Shown piece by piece: positions 1-8,133 of a DNA stretch of 64,000 bases. Position numbers and translations under genes: made by a program. Position 1 is the first letter of the stretch. Every line of letters begins with the position of its first letter. The notes below the pieces were generated by a model. The model had not been told where the DNA came from, searched no databases, and saw nothing but the letters and a program-made list of their open reading frames with translations. The DNA comes from Firm-04 sp045627405. GTDB taxonomy: Bacteria; Bacillota; Clostridia; Oscillospirales; Ruminococcaceae. The stretch is from NCBI GenBank assembly GCA_045627405.1, contig JAZQNP010000093.1, forward strand, positions 13,544-77,543, in the 5' to 3' direction.

Positions 1-1
1 C

Positions 2-727
2 TCGATCCAGCCGTCTCAGCAGGATTACTGGCAGGCAACGAAAGGACTCGGTCACGGCGATTTCCGCCTGATCATCCTCGCGCCGAACTCCGTGCAGGAG
101 GTTGTCAACCTCGTGACGAAGGCGTTTGACCTGGGCGAGAAATACCGTGTTCCGGTTATGCTGCTCTCCGACGGTCTGCTCGGTCAGATGATGGAGCCGG
201 TCGCGTTTCCGGAGATTGAAGCCACACAGGCAGATAATTCTGCATGGGCAGCTTCCGGCACCAAGATGCAGCGCGATCATCACATTGTCAATTCCCTGTA
301 CATCGAGGCGGTTGACCTCGAAGCACAGGTCAAAGCGCGGTATGAACGCTATGCGCAGATTGAGGCAAATGAATCTGAGGCAGAGACCTATCTCTGCGAG
401 GATGCCGACATCGTGATCACCGCATTCGGCGCGACCTCCCGTATTGCAAAATCTGCCGTCAATAAGGCAAGAGCAGAGGGCATCAAGGCGGGTCTGTTCC
501 GTCCGGTTACACTCTGGCCGTTCCCGAAGACACAGCTCGTTGAGGCAACGAAATCTGCAAAGGCAGTGCTGTCTGTTGAGATGAACATGGGTCAGATGGT
601 CGATGACGTCAAGCTCGCGCTGGACTGCAAGATTCCGGTTTCGTTCTACGGAAGAACCGGCGGAATGATCCCGTCACCGAATGAAGTGCTGGATCAGATC
701 AGAAAGCTGAACGGAGGTGCGCAGTAA
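2..727 (+). CDS. vorB: 2-oxoacid:ferredoxin oxidoreductase alpha subunit (VorB-like), 5' partial
   Basis: The frame is open from the first bases of the window, so the N-terminus lies outside; about 240 C-terminal residues are present. The protein resembles the alpha subunit of branched-chain 2-oxoacid (2-ketoisovalerate) ferredoxin oxidoreductase, which with the beta and gamma subunits oxidises a 2-oxoacid to acyl-CoA and reduces ferredoxin in the cytoplasm. The C-terminus carries the transketolase-C-like fold with the closing segment FYGRTGGMIPSP typical of VorB. The stop codon shares one base with the start of the next gene (TAATG), implying translational coupling. The substrate is not proven: 2-oxoglutarate (KorA) is the alternative. 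Confidence 0.8.
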   Translation, partial: SIQPSQQDYWQATKGLGHGDFRLIILAPNSVQEVVNLVTKAFDLGEKYRVPVMLLSDGLLGQMMEPVAFPEIEATQADNSAWAASGTKMQRDHHIVNSLYIEAVDLEAQVKARYERYAQIEANESEAETYLCEDADIVITAFGATSRIAKSAVNKARAEGIKAGLFRPVTLWPFPKTQLVEATKSAKAVLSVEMNMGQMVDDVKLALDCKIPVSFYGRTGGMIPSPNEVLDQIRKLNGGAQ

Positions 728-1512
728 TGGCTGTTGTATTTGAAAGACCCCATGCTCTGTGCGATGTCCGTCTGCACTATTGCGCGGGCTGTACACACGG
801 CATCATTCACCGTCTTGTCGCAGAGGTGATCGACGAGATGGGCATCGAGGGCGATACCGTCGGCGTATGCCCGGTCGGCTGCTCGGTGTTTGCATATAAT
901 TATTTCAACTGTGATATGATCGAGGCTCCGCACGGCAGAGCACCGGCTGTCGCAACCGGCGTCAAGCGTGCAAGACCCGACCTCAATGTGTTTACCTATC
1001 AGGGCGACGGCGACCTCGCCGCCATCGGTACTGCCGAGACGGTGCATGCCGCAACCAGAGGCGAGAATATCGTTGTGATCTTCGTCAACAACGGTACCTA
1101 CGGTATGACCGGCGGTCAGATGGCACCGACCACGCTGCCCGGTCAGGTGACCACAACCTCTCCGTACGGCAGAGATCCGCATAAGGCAGGTTATCCGATC
1201 CGCGTCTGCGAGATGCTCTCGACCCTCTCCGGCACGGCACTTGCCGTCAGAACAGCGGTCGATTCCGTGCCGCATATCCGCGAAACGAAAAAGATGATCC
1301 GCAAGGCGTTCGAGAACCAGCAGAAGGGCAACGGCTTCTCCATCGTTGAGGTGCTGTCCACATGTCCGTCGAACTGGGGTCTGACGCCGAAGGAGTCCAT
1401 CAAGCGTTTGCAGGAGGAGTGCATCCCCTACTACCCGCTGGGCGTGTATAAGGATGTCAACATCGAAGAGGCAAATGCCGATCTGCTTGCGATGGGAGGT
1501 GCAGCAAAATGA
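727..1512 (+). CDS. vorA: 2-oxoacid:ferredoxin oxidoreductase beta subunit (TPP-binding, VorA-like)
   Basis: This is the thiamine-diphosphate subunit of the complex. A Cys-x-x-Cys segment (HYCAGCTHG, about residues 17-25) and VCPVGC near residue 50 fit the family. The TPP/Mg motif GDGD sits near residue 93, with NNGTYGMTGGQ about 28 residues later. At 261 residues it has the usual length for separate beta subunits. It overlaps the upstream alpha gene by one base and the downstream gamma gene by four (ATGA), so all three are cotranscribed and coupled. In amino-acid fermenters the complex makes branched acyl-CoA from valine-type 2-oxoacids or runs in reverse; direction and substrate are inferred from similarity only. 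Confidence 0.85.
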   Translation: MAVVFERPHALCDVRLHYCAGCTHGIIHRLVAEVIDEMGIEGDTVGVCPVGCSVFAYNYFNCDMIEAPHGRAPAVATGVKRARPDLNVFTYQGDGDLAAIGTAETVHAATRGENIVVIFVNNGTYGMTGGQMAPTTLPGQVTTTSPYGRDPHKAGYPIRVCEMLSTLSGTALAVRTAVDSVPHIRETKKMIRKAFENQQKGNGFSIVEVLSTCPSNWGLTPKESIKRLQEECIPYYPLGVYKDVNIEEANADLLAMGGAAK

Positions 1513-2045
1513 CCTATGAAATTCTGCTCGCAGGCTTCGGCGGACAGGGCATCCTGTTTGCCGGCAAGCTGCTCGCATACTGCGCACTGTTTGAGGGCAA
1601 GGAGATTTCGTGGCTGCCGAGCTACGGTCCGGAAATGCGCGGAGGCAAGTGCAACTGCTCCGTGACAATCTCCGATGAGCCGATCGGTTCGCCGCAGGTA
1701 TTGGAGCCGGATCTGCTGGTCGTGCTGAACGGTCCGTCCTTTGACGCATTCGTGCCGAATGTCAAGCCGGGCGGCAAGGTGTTTGCCGACAGCTCTATGA
1801 TTGATGCGAAGACAGACCGCACCGATATTGATATGTTCTATATCCCCGCGACACAGCTCTCCGATGAGCATGATCTTGCCAAGGGCGCGAATATCATTCT
1901 GCTCGGCAAGCTGCTCCATGAGACCGGTATTTTCACCTTCGAGACCGTCCGCAAGGCACTCGAAAAAAATACCCCCGCAAAGCGTGCGCATACCATTGAT
2001 AACAATATGCGTGCCTTGCAGCTCGGCGCGGATTATACTGCATAA
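1509..2045 (+). CDS. vorC: 2-oxoacid:ferredoxin oxidoreductase gamma subunit (VorC-like)
   Basis: This 178-residue protein has the gamma-domain signature at its N-terminus (GFGGQGILFAGKLLA) and SYGPEMRGG near residue 40, both diagnostic of the POR gamma family. It completes the alpha-beta-gamma order of this operon and overlaps the beta gene by ATGA. A small 4Fe-4S ferredoxin-like subunit would be expected at the 5' end of the operon, outside the window. Transcription probably stops at the hairpin just downstream. Confidence 0.85.
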   Translation: MTYEILLAGFGGQGILFAGKLLAYCALFEGKEISWLPSYGPEMRGGKCNCSVTISDEPIGSPQVLEPDLLVVLNGPSFDAFVPNVKPGGKVFADSSMIDAKTDRTDIDMFYIPATQLSDEHDLAKGANIILLGKLLHETGIFTFETVRKALEKNTPAKRAHTIDNNMRALQLGADYTA

Positions 2046-2057
2046 AGATAAAAATAT

Positions 2058-2100
2058 GAAACAGCCCCCGATACCGCTTGGTGTCGGGGGTGTTTCTTTA
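2058..2100. terminator. Rho-independent terminator, first copy of a duplicated hairpin
   Basis: CCCCCGA and TCGGGGG arms enclose a TACCGCTTGGTG loop region, followed on the plus strand by TGTTTCTTT. It lies 13 bases after the vorC stop and directly after the toxin gene stop on the minus strand, so it can serve both convergent genes. Positions 2058-2090 are identical to 2728-2760. Confidence 0.8.
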
Positions 2101-2445
2101 TAAGAGATTGGTGAAATCCCGTTGACTGTAAATAAACCTGCGAATTTCCATCACATCGTCTATCACAACATAAAACACAGAGAAATTGCGAACTCTGATT
2201 CGATAATAGGGATGCTTTCTGGGTTTATCCGGAGAATACGGCTGAAAAGCGCACGGTGCATTTGCGCGTTCTAAAATGGCTTGCTCAATATCGTCAATCA
2301 GCTTATTTGCAGCCTGCGGGTTTTTCAGTTCATCGGCAATATAGCAGACAGCTTCCTCTAAATCCTTATAAAAAACAGGGAGATACCGCAAATGATAGGA
2401 TTTATCTTCCAACTGCGTTTCGCACCTTTCCAAAAACTTCCTCAT
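2098..2445 (-). CDS. Type II toxin, RelE/ParE superfamily
   Basis: The 115-residue product fits the RelE/ParE fold: a helical N-terminal half (LEEAVCYIADEL) followed by beta strands with YYRIRVRNFSVFYVV and a closing RRFIYSQRDF. RelE-type toxins cleave mRNA at the ribosome, whereas ParE types poison gyrase; the sequence does not decide between them. The start overlaps the 3' end of the antitoxin gene by 44 bases, the usual antitoxin-first arrangement. The N-terminal 18 residues before YLPVFYKDLEEAV are longer than in many family members, so an internal start is possible. Confidence 0.8.
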   Translation of the reverse strand: MRKFLERCETQLEDKSYHLRYLPVFYKDLEEAVCYIADELKNPQAANKLIDDIEQAILERANAPCAFQPYSPDKPRKHPYYRIRVRNFSVFYVVIDDVMEIRRFIYSQRDFTNLL

Positions 2446-2659
2446 GTGTCATTCGCGCTGTATTTTCTTCTGCAAGCCGATCCGCTTCATCCAGCTTCTG
2501 CTCAATCCCCTCTGTCAGTGCTGCATACTGCGCAAGACTCATCAAAACCATTGTGCCATAGCCGTTCTTCGTCAGGTAAATCGGGTGACCTTCGCTGACG
2601 GCTGCTTCAATATCCGAAAAATGATTGCGCAGATCGGAAACAGGTCGAATATCAATCAT
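2402..2659 (-). CDS. Antitoxin, Phd/YefM family
   Basis: An 85-residue protein with the Phd/YefM N-terminal DNA-binding fold: RPVSDLRNHFSDIEAAV, then PIYLTKNGYGTMVLMSLAQYAAL. The acidic helical C-terminus is the part that wraps the toxin. It is the first gene of the cassette and is expected to repress the operon promoter together with the toxin. A GGAGG Shine-Dalgarno site precedes the ATG. Confidence 0.85.
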   Translation of the reverse strand: MIDIRPVSDLRNHFSDIEAAVSEGHPIYLTKNGYGTMVLMSLAQYAALTEGIEQKLDEADRLAEENTARMTHEEVFGKVRNAVGR

Positions 2660-2685
2660 AGCAAACGCCTCCTTTCGCTATCTTT

Positions 2686-2714
2686 ATTTTATCATAATTT
2701 TATCAGAATGTCAA
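2686..2714 (-). promoter_or_regulatory. Sigma-A promoter of the toxin-antitoxin operon
   Basis: Read on the minus strand: TTGACA, 17 bases, TAAAAT, 27 bases upstream of the antitoxin ATG. Confidence 0.75.
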
Positions 2715-2727
2715 GAGAATATGCAAA

Positions 2728-2765
2728 GAAACAGCCCCCGATACCGCTTGGTGTCGGGGGCATTG
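2728..2765 (-). terminator. Terminator of trpB, second copy of the duplicated hairpin
   Basis: On the minus strand the CCCCCGA/TCGGGGG hairpin follows the trpB stop and is followed by CTGTTTCTTT. The 33 bases 2728-2760 repeat 2058-2090 exactly, so the toxin-antitoxin cassette is bracketed by direct copies. Confidence 0.75.
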
Positions 2766-2792
2766 TTTGTCATGTCGATTCACGCGATGGAA

Positions 2793-4157
2793 TCAGAATT
2801 TCGGGAGATGAGAAAGCGATTCTGCGATTTCGGCATCTGTCGGAATGTAGTCCTCCATCTTGCCGTCGTTGAAGCTCTGATAGCCGTAGAGGTCGAAGTA
2901 GCCGGTGCCGGTCAGACCGAAGAGGATGTTCTTCTCCTCGCCTGTTTCCTTGCATCTGAGTGCTTCTTCGATGGCACCCTTGATGGCGTGAGAGCTTTCC
3001 GGTGCGGGGAGAATACCCTCTGCGCGGGCAAATTCCACGGCAGCCGCAAAAACATCGGACTGCTTATAGGAAACCGCATCCAGCAGCCCCTGATGACGCA
3101 GCTCGGAAAGGATCGTGCTCATGCCGTGATAGCGCAGGCCGCCTGCGTGGTTCGGTGCCGGAATGTAATTTGCGCCGATGGTATACATCTTTGCGAGCGG
3201 GCAGATCATGCCGGTATCCGCGAAATCGTAGGCATAGGTGCCGCGTGTCAGCGACGGGCAGGATGCCGGTTCGACCGCAATAAAGCGGTAATCCGCTTCT
3301 CCGCGCAGCTTTTCGCCCATGAACGGCGAGATCAGACCGCCGAGATTGGAGCCGCCGCCTGCGCAGCCGATGATGACATCCGGCTTGATGCCGTATTTAT
3401 CGAGTGCGGTCTTTGCTTCCAGACCGATCACGGACTGGTGCAGCAGCACCTGATTCAGCACAGAGCCGAGCACATAGCGGTAGCCCTCGTGTGTGACGGC
3501 ATATTCGACCGCTTCGGAGATTGCGCAGCCGAGGCTTCCGCCCGTGCCGGGGTGCTCGGCGAGAATCTTCTTGCCGACTTCTGTTGTGTCGGAAGGAGAA
3601 GGCGTGATGGCTGCACCGTAGGTACGCATGACCTCGCGGCGGAAGGGCTTCTGCTCATAGCTCACCTTGACCATGTAGACCTTGCAGTCGAGATCAAAAT
3701 AAGAGCATGCCATGGAGAGCGCGGTACCCCACTGTCCGGCACCGGTTTCGGTTGTTACGCCTTTCAGACCCTGCTTTTTCGCGTAGTAAGCCTGTGCGAT
3801 TGCAGAATTCAGCTTATGGCTGCCGGAGGTGTTGTTGCCCTCGAACTTGTAGTAGATATGTGCGGGCGTACCGAGCTTTTTTTCGAGGCAGTATGCACGC
3901 ACGACCGGAGACGGACGGTACATCTTGTAAAACGACTGAATCTCCTCCGGAATCGGAATATATGCATCGGTATTGTTCAGCTCCTGCTCTGCCAATTCGC
4001 GGCAGAACACCGCAGACAGCTCCTCAACGGTTGCCGGCTCATGGGTTGCCGGATTGAGCAGCGGGGCAGGTTTTTCTGTCATATCCGCACGAAGATTATA
4101 CCATGCCTTCGGAATTTCGGATTCATCTAAATAGATCTTGTAGGGGATTTCGCTCAT
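2793..4157 (-). CDS. trpB: Tryptophan synthase beta chain, TrpB2 type
   Basis: A PLP-dependent enzyme that condenses indole with serine to tryptophan in the cytoplasm. The Schiff-base lysine lies in GSHKLNSA, and ETGAGQWGTALS and the phosphate-binding GCAGGGSNLGG follow. The length (454 residues) and the N-terminal extension ending in RPSPVVRA identify the TrpB2 subgroup, which usually stands alone without TrpA, as here. The ATG at 4157 is chosen because it lies 10 bases after an AAGGAG site, whereas the upstream GTG at 4166 abuts that site. TrpB2 proteins may salvage indole or act as serine deaminases. Confidence 0.88.
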   Translation of the reverse strand: MSEIPYKIYLDESEIPKAWYNLRADMTEKPAPLLNPATHEPATVEELSAVFCRELAEQELNNTDAYIPIPEEIQSFYKMYRPSPVVRAYCLEKKLGTPAHIYYKFEGNNTSGSHKLNSAIAQAYYAKKQGLKGVTTETGAGQWGTALSMACSYFDLDCKVYMVKVSYEQKPFRREVMRTYGAAITPSPSDTTEVGKKILAEHPGTGGSLGCAISEAVEYAVTHEGYRYVLGSVLNQVLLHQSVIGLEAKTALDKYGIKPDVIIGCAGGGSNLGGLISPFMGEKLRGEADYRFIAVEPASCPSLTRGTYAYDFADTGMICPLAKMYTIGANYIPAPNHAGGLRYHGMSTILSELRHQGLLDAVSYKQSDVFAAAVEFARAEGILPAPESSHAIKGAIEEALRCKETGEEKNILFGLTGTGYFDLYGYQSFNDGKMEDYIPTDAEIAESLSHLPKF

Positions 4158-4213
4158 TGGGGTCACGCTCCTTTTTCCATTTCTGTCAGCCTTATCAGGA
4201 AAGCTGCGGTTTC

Positions 4214-4242
4214 ATTATATCATGATTTTGGCTGTATGTCAA
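4214..4242 (-). promoter_or_regulatory. Perfect-consensus sigma-A promoter for trpB
   Basis: TTGACA, 17 bases and TATAAT on the minus strand, about 57 bases upstream of the start. No trp leader or T-box was recognised between promoter and gene. Confidence 0.85.
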
Positions 4243-4371
4243 GGGAAATGAGAGGAGCTTTTTGTTGAAATCGCAGAGGCAGCCGGATATACCGTGCAAT
4301 GTTCCCGAAAATCCGTATGGAGAGGGATCTCCGGCGAACGCCGGCGGATCGGCAGAACAGGGGGCGGAGAC

Positions 4372-4400
4372 TTGCTTTCTCGTTCTGAATGTGCTATAAT
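4372..4400 (+). promoter_or_regulatory. Sigma-A promoter for the kinase/epimerase operon
   Basis: TTGCTT, 17 bases, TATAAT, about 40 bases upstream of the kinase ATG. Confidence 0.7.
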
Positions 4401-4438
4401 CAAAGCAGAATTGATACCCATCGGGAGGGAAACGCACA

Positions 4439-6013
4439 ATGACAATGACGGCAGCAGATGCCATTGCACAGGCAAACACCTGTCTTGGCATCGAATTCGG
4501 CTCCACGCGCATCAAGGCATGTCTCATCGACAGCAGCAGCTTTACGCCCATTGCAAACGGCGCGTATACATGGGAAAACCGGCTGGAAAACGGAATCTGG
4601 ACGTATTCGCAGGCAGATATTCTGTGCGGACTGCAAGGATGTTATGCCGATCTCAAACGCAATGTGCAGGCGCAGTACGGCATCACGCTGACCTCGGTCG
4701 GCGCGATGGGCATTTCCGCGATGATGCACGGCTATCTTGCGTTTGACAAATCGGACGAGCTGCTGGTGCCGTTCCGCACATGGCGCAATACGATCACCGG
4801 AGCAGCTGCCGAAAAGCTGTCTGCCTTATTTTCATTTAATATTCCGCAGCGGTGGAGCATTGCGCATCTGTACCAGGCGATTTTGAATCGGGAACCGCAT
4901 GTGCAGAAGATTGCACATCTCAACACACTGGCGGGATGGGTGCATTTTCTGCTGACCGGCGAGCGTGTGCTCGGCATCGGGGACGCGTCAGGCATGTTTC
5001 CGATCACGGACTGCGGATTTGATCCGGACATGATGCGGCGGTTTTCGGCACTGCCGGAGGTTTCGCGTTACAGCTGGCAGATCGGCAGGATCCTGCCGCT
5101 GATTGCGCCCGCAGGAGAGCAGTGCGGCAAGCTGACGGCTGCCGGCGCGAAGCTGCTCGATCCGGAGGGCGATCTGCTGCCGGGCATCCCCTTCTGTCCG
5201 CCGGAGGGCGATGCGGGAACCGGTATGACCGCGACCAATTCCGTGCGGCAGAACACGGGCAATGTCTCTGCCGGAACCTCTGTTTTTTCGATGCTGGTGC
5301 TGGAAAAACCGATGCGCGGGTATTATCCGGAAATTGACATTGTCACGACACCCGACGGCGCAGATGTCGCAATGGTTCACTGCAACAACTGCTGCGGTGA
5401 ACTGGATGTGTGGGTGCGCATGTTTGCAGAGTTCTCCGCGCTGACAGGACATCCGGTAGATGTATCGGAGGCATATGCCGCACTTTACCGTCATGCGATG
5501 ACGGCAGCACCCGACTGCGGCGGTGTGACAGCATATAATTTCCTCTCCGGTGAACCGGTTGTGGGCGCAGCGGAAGGCAGACCGGCATATTTCCGTACAC
5601 CGGACGGCACAATGGATCTGGCACATTTTATGCGTGCGGAGCTGTATGCGGCGGTTGCCGCGCTGAAATCCGGCAATGATATTCTCACGGAGAAAGAGGG
5701 CGCGGTGCCGGCGAAGGTCACGGGACACGGCGGCTTCTTCAAGATTGCAGGTACGGCACAGCAGGTGCTTGCCGACGCGCTCGGCTGTCCGGTCTCCGTC
5801 ATGGAGACTGCGGGAGAGGGCGGCGCATGGGGCATGTCGCTGCTCGCGGCATACGCGATGCAGAAAGACGGCAGAACGCTTGCAGACTGGCTTGACAGCG
5901 CGGTGTTCTCCGGCATGGCGCAGACCACGCTGTACCCTGATCCGGACGGTGCTGCCGGCTGGGAAAGCTACATGACACGCTGGCAAAGCGGCATCGTCAG
6001 ATCGCCGCAGTGA
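4439..6013 (+). CDS. FGGY-family carbohydrate kinase (ribulokinase/xylulokinase-like)
   Basis: A 524-residue ATP-dependent sugar kinase of the actin-like fold. The N-terminal phosphate-1 motif is LGIEFGSTRIKACLID (about 19-34), and a second nucleotide-binding segment, NVSAGTSVFSML, lies near residue 277. A late GGAWGMSLLAAY corresponds to the adenosine motif. Its partner immediately downstream is AraD, so phosphorylation of L-ribulose or another pentulose from arabinan/arabinoxylan is the most economical role. The sequence differs from canonical AraB and the family is often annotated only as FGGY kinase, so the substrate is inferred from context. Confidence 0.85.
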   Translation: MTMTAADAIAQANTCLGIEFGSTRIKACLIDSSSFTPIANGAYTWENRLENGIWTYSQADILCGLQGCYADLKRNVQAQYGITLTSVGAMGISAMMHGYLAFDKSDELLVPFRTWRNTITGAAAEKLSALFSFNIPQRWSIAHLYQAILNREPHVQKIAHLNTLAGWVHFLLTGERVLGIGDASGMFPITDCGFDPDMMRRFSALPEVSRYSWQIGRILPLIAPAGEQCGKLTAAGAKLLDPEGDLLPGIPFCPPEGDAGTGMTATNSVRQNTGNVSAGTSVFSMLVLEKPMRGYYPEIDIVTTPDGADVAMVHCNNCCGELDVWVRMFAEFSALTGHPVDVSEAYAALYRHAMTAAPDCGGVTAYNFLSGEPVVGAAEGRPAYFRTPDGTMDLAHFMRAELYAAVAALKSGNDILTEKEGAVPAKVTGHGGFFKIAGTAQQVLADALGCPVSVMETAGEGGAWGMSLLAAYAMQKDGRTLADWLDSAVFSGMAQTTLYPDPDGAAGWESYMTRWQSGIVRSPQ

Positions 6014-6027
6014 AAAGGAGACATCAT

Positions 6028-6714
6028 ATGCTTGAAGCATTGAAGAAAAAGGTGCTGGATGCAAATCTTGCATTGCCGCAGCACGGACTGGTCAGATTCA
6101 CATGGGGCAATGCCTCGGAAATCGACAGAGAAACCGGTCTTGTCGTCATCAAGCCCTCCGGCATCGGGTACGAGGGCATGACGGCAGACGATATGGTGAT
6201 CGTTGATTTGGACGGGCAGATTGTGGAAGGGCATTATAAGCCGTCCAGCGATACGCCGACGCATCTCGCACTGTACCGTGCATTTCCGCAGATCGGCGGC
6301 ATCGTGCATACACACAGCAAATGGGCGGCATCCTTTGCACAGGCAGGCGTCGGCGTTGCACCGCTCGGTACGACCCACGGTGACTATTTCTACGGCGAAG
6401 TGCCGTGTACCCGCCCGATGACGGATGCGGAGATCGACGGTGAATACGAAAAGGAAACCGGTCATGTCATCATTGAGACATTTCGCGGCATCGACCCGAT
6501 GACGGTTCCCGCCGTGCTGGTAAACAGCCACGGTCCGTTTACATGGGGAAAGGATGCGGCGGAAGCAGTGTATCATGCCGTCGTACTCGAAGAGGCGGCG
6601 TTTATGAATTTTCATGCAATGATGCTCAATCCGGAGCTGAAACCCATGCAGCAGGCGTTGCTGGATAAGCATTATCTGCGCAAACACGGCGAAAATGCCT
6701 ATTACGGAAACTGA
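6028..6714 (+). CDS. araD: L-ribulose-5-phosphate 4-epimerase
   Basis: A 228-residue class II aldolase-like zinc enzyme converting L-ribulose 5-phosphate to D-xylulose 5-phosphate for the pentose phosphate pathway. It shows the family landmarks: FTWGNASEID near the N-terminus, IKPSGIGYEGM, the SSDTPTHLALY segment, and the zinc ligands in HTHSKWA and later NSHGPFTWG. An in-frame GTG overlaps the kinase stop, but AAGGAG nine bases before the ATG at 6028 decides the start. It is cotranscribed with the kinase, 14 bases upstream. Confidence 0.93.
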   Translation: MLEALKKKVLDANLALPQHGLVRFTWGNASEIDRETGLVVIKPSGIGYEGMTADDMVIVDLDGQIVEGHYKPSSDTPTHLALYRAFPQIGGIVHTHSKWAASFAQAGVGVAPLGTTHGDYFYGEVPCTRPMTDAEIDGEYEKETGHVIIETFRGIDPMTVPAVLVNSHGPFTWGKDAAEAVYHAVVLEEAAFMNFHAMMLNPELKPMQQALLDKHYLRKHGENAYYGN

Positions 6715-6724
6715 CGGAGACGCG

Positions 6725-7315
6725 ATGGAAAAGATTTTCTGGAAAGGCGGCGCACTGCTTGCACCGGTGCCGCCGGTTCTTGTGACCTGCGGGACTGCAG
6801 AACAGTGCAATGTGCTGACAATCGGCTGGACGGGCATCTGTGCCACGCACCCGCCGATGACATATATTTCCGTGCGCCCGACGCGGCATTCTTACGGTAT
6901 GATCAAAGAATCCGGCGAATTTGCCGTCAACCTTGCAACTGCGGACATGGTGAAAGCCGTGGATTTCTGCGGCGTGCGTTCCGGCAGGGATACGGACAAG
7001 CTCGCCGTCTGCGGGCTGCACCTCACAGAGGCAGAGAACAGTGATGTGCCGATTCTTGCCGAGTCGCCGGTCAGCTTATCCTGCAAAGTGACGCAGATTA
7101 TCCCGCTCGGCTCGCATGATATGTTTCTCGCGGAGATCATCGGCGCGGCAGTCGATGCGCAGTATATCGACAGCAAGGGCAGACTGGATTTGCAGCGGAG
7201 CGGCTTGCTGGCATATGCACACGGCGAATACTTCACGCTCGGCAGAAAACTCGGAGACTTTGGCTTTTCCGTCCGCAAAAAGCCGCGGCGCAAACATCCG
7301 GCACACGGAAAATAG
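6725..7315 (+). CDS. Flavin reductase family protein
   Basis: A 196-residue protein of the flavin reductase/FMN-binding split-barrel family (PVPPVLVTCGTAEQCNVLTIGW, then THPPMTYISVRPTRHSYGMI and FAVNLATADMV). Members bind FMN and pass electrons from NAD(P)H; in anaerobes the partner is often unknown. The basic C-terminal tail (KKPRRKHPAHGK) is unusual. The gene begins 10 bases after araD with a GGAG site, so it probably belongs to the same transcript, although a sugar-pathway role is not evident. Confidence 0.8.
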   Translation: MEKIFWKGGALLAPVPPVLVTCGTAEQCNVLTIGWTGICATHPPMTYISVRPTRHSYGMIKESGEFAVNLATADMVKAVDFCGVRSGRDTDKLAVCGLHLTEAENSDVPILAESPVSLSCKVTQIIPLGSHDMFLAEIIGAAVDAQYIDSKGRLDLQRSGLLAYAHGEYFTLGRKLGDFGFSVRKKPRRKHPAHGK

Positions 7316-7339
7316 ATCAATAGAAAGGCATGTTGCACT

Positions 7340-7900
7340 ATGAAAATACCCGAAGGAAAAAAGCCGGTGCGCAAGGACAGGGAGATCTCCGCTGCACGGA
7401 AGCTCCTGCGCATTCCGGGCAGCATCGCGCTGGTTCTCAGTCTGCTCGTCTGCACATGGCTGCTCACGGGAACGATCTCGTCCGGCTGGATTGCGCACGC
7501 CGATCACTACGGGGACGCGTTCCGCACATACGGCTGCTGGATGCTGGGGCTGGCAGGCGGGATGACGCTTGCGGTCATTCTGTATTTTTGCCGGCAGGAT
7601 CTGATTGCTGCAATTCTCGGTGTCATATGCTATGTGCCGATGCTGGGCATTCTGCTGCGGGCGATGGACATTGCGGAGACGAACGGATGGAGCGGACAGA
7701 CCGAGCGGAATTTCGGCGTCAACGCCTCGGAGGTCTGGCGAAACGGCGGTCTGCCGAATGTTCTGACGCTGATTCTTCTGCTTTTGCTCACGCTCACACG
7801 CTATTTTTCCTATGATGCGGCGGTGCGGCGGCAGAGAAAGCGCGATGCCAAAGCCGCAAAGGACAATGCACCGGCACCGAGCATCCTCGAAGACGACTGA
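7340..7900 (+). CDS. Hypothetical membrane protein
   Basis: A 186-residue protein not recognised as a member of a named family. It has a basic N-terminus, then about four hydrophobic segments (around residues 29-50, 69-86, 89-106 and 141-157), and a charged, Lys/Arg-rich cytoplasmic tail. It may be the last gene of the araD-flavin reductase transcript, 24 bases away. Confidence 0.65.
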   Translation: MKIPEGKKPVRKDREISAARKLLRIPGSIALVLSLLVCTWLLTGTISSGWIAHADHYGDAFRTYGCWMLGLAGGMTLAVILYFCRQDLIAAILGVICYVPMLGILLRAMDIAETNGWSGQTERNFGVNASEVWRNGGLPNVLTLILLLLLTLTRYFSYDAAVRRQRKRDAKAAKDNAPAPSILEDD

Positions 7901-8038
7901 ACGGTCCTGCGGCAGGGTTCGCTGTACACTGCGGAGATTCGACCCGATGCGGCAAAAGCCGCCGGATTTTACGCTCGGAAACTTCCAAAAAGCAAGCAGA
8001 TTCGTAAGTTTGGCGCAATGTGCGGGAATCTGCGGCAC

Positions 8039-8045
8039 TTCGACA
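8039..8045 (-). promoter_or_regulatory. Candidate Spo0A-binding 0A box
   Basis: TTCGACA on the plus strand is the exact complement of the 0A-box core TGTCGAA. It lies 31 bases upstream of the -35 element of spo0A, a position suited to autoregulation. A heptamer can occur by chance. Confidence 0.45.
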
Positions 8046-8075
8046 GAAACGGCTTTTCTTCGTGGTTCTTCGCTC

Positions 8076-8104
8076 TTGCTTTTCTGCGGTTCGCATGATA
8101 AAAT
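8076..8104 (+). promoter_or_regulatory. Sigma-A promoter of spo0A
   Basis: TTGCTT, 17 bases, TAAAAT, 30 bases ahead of the ATG. No sigma-H-like second promoter was recognised. Confidence 0.65.
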
Positions 8105-8133
8105 GGAAACAGAAAGCAAAAGGAGGTAGAACC

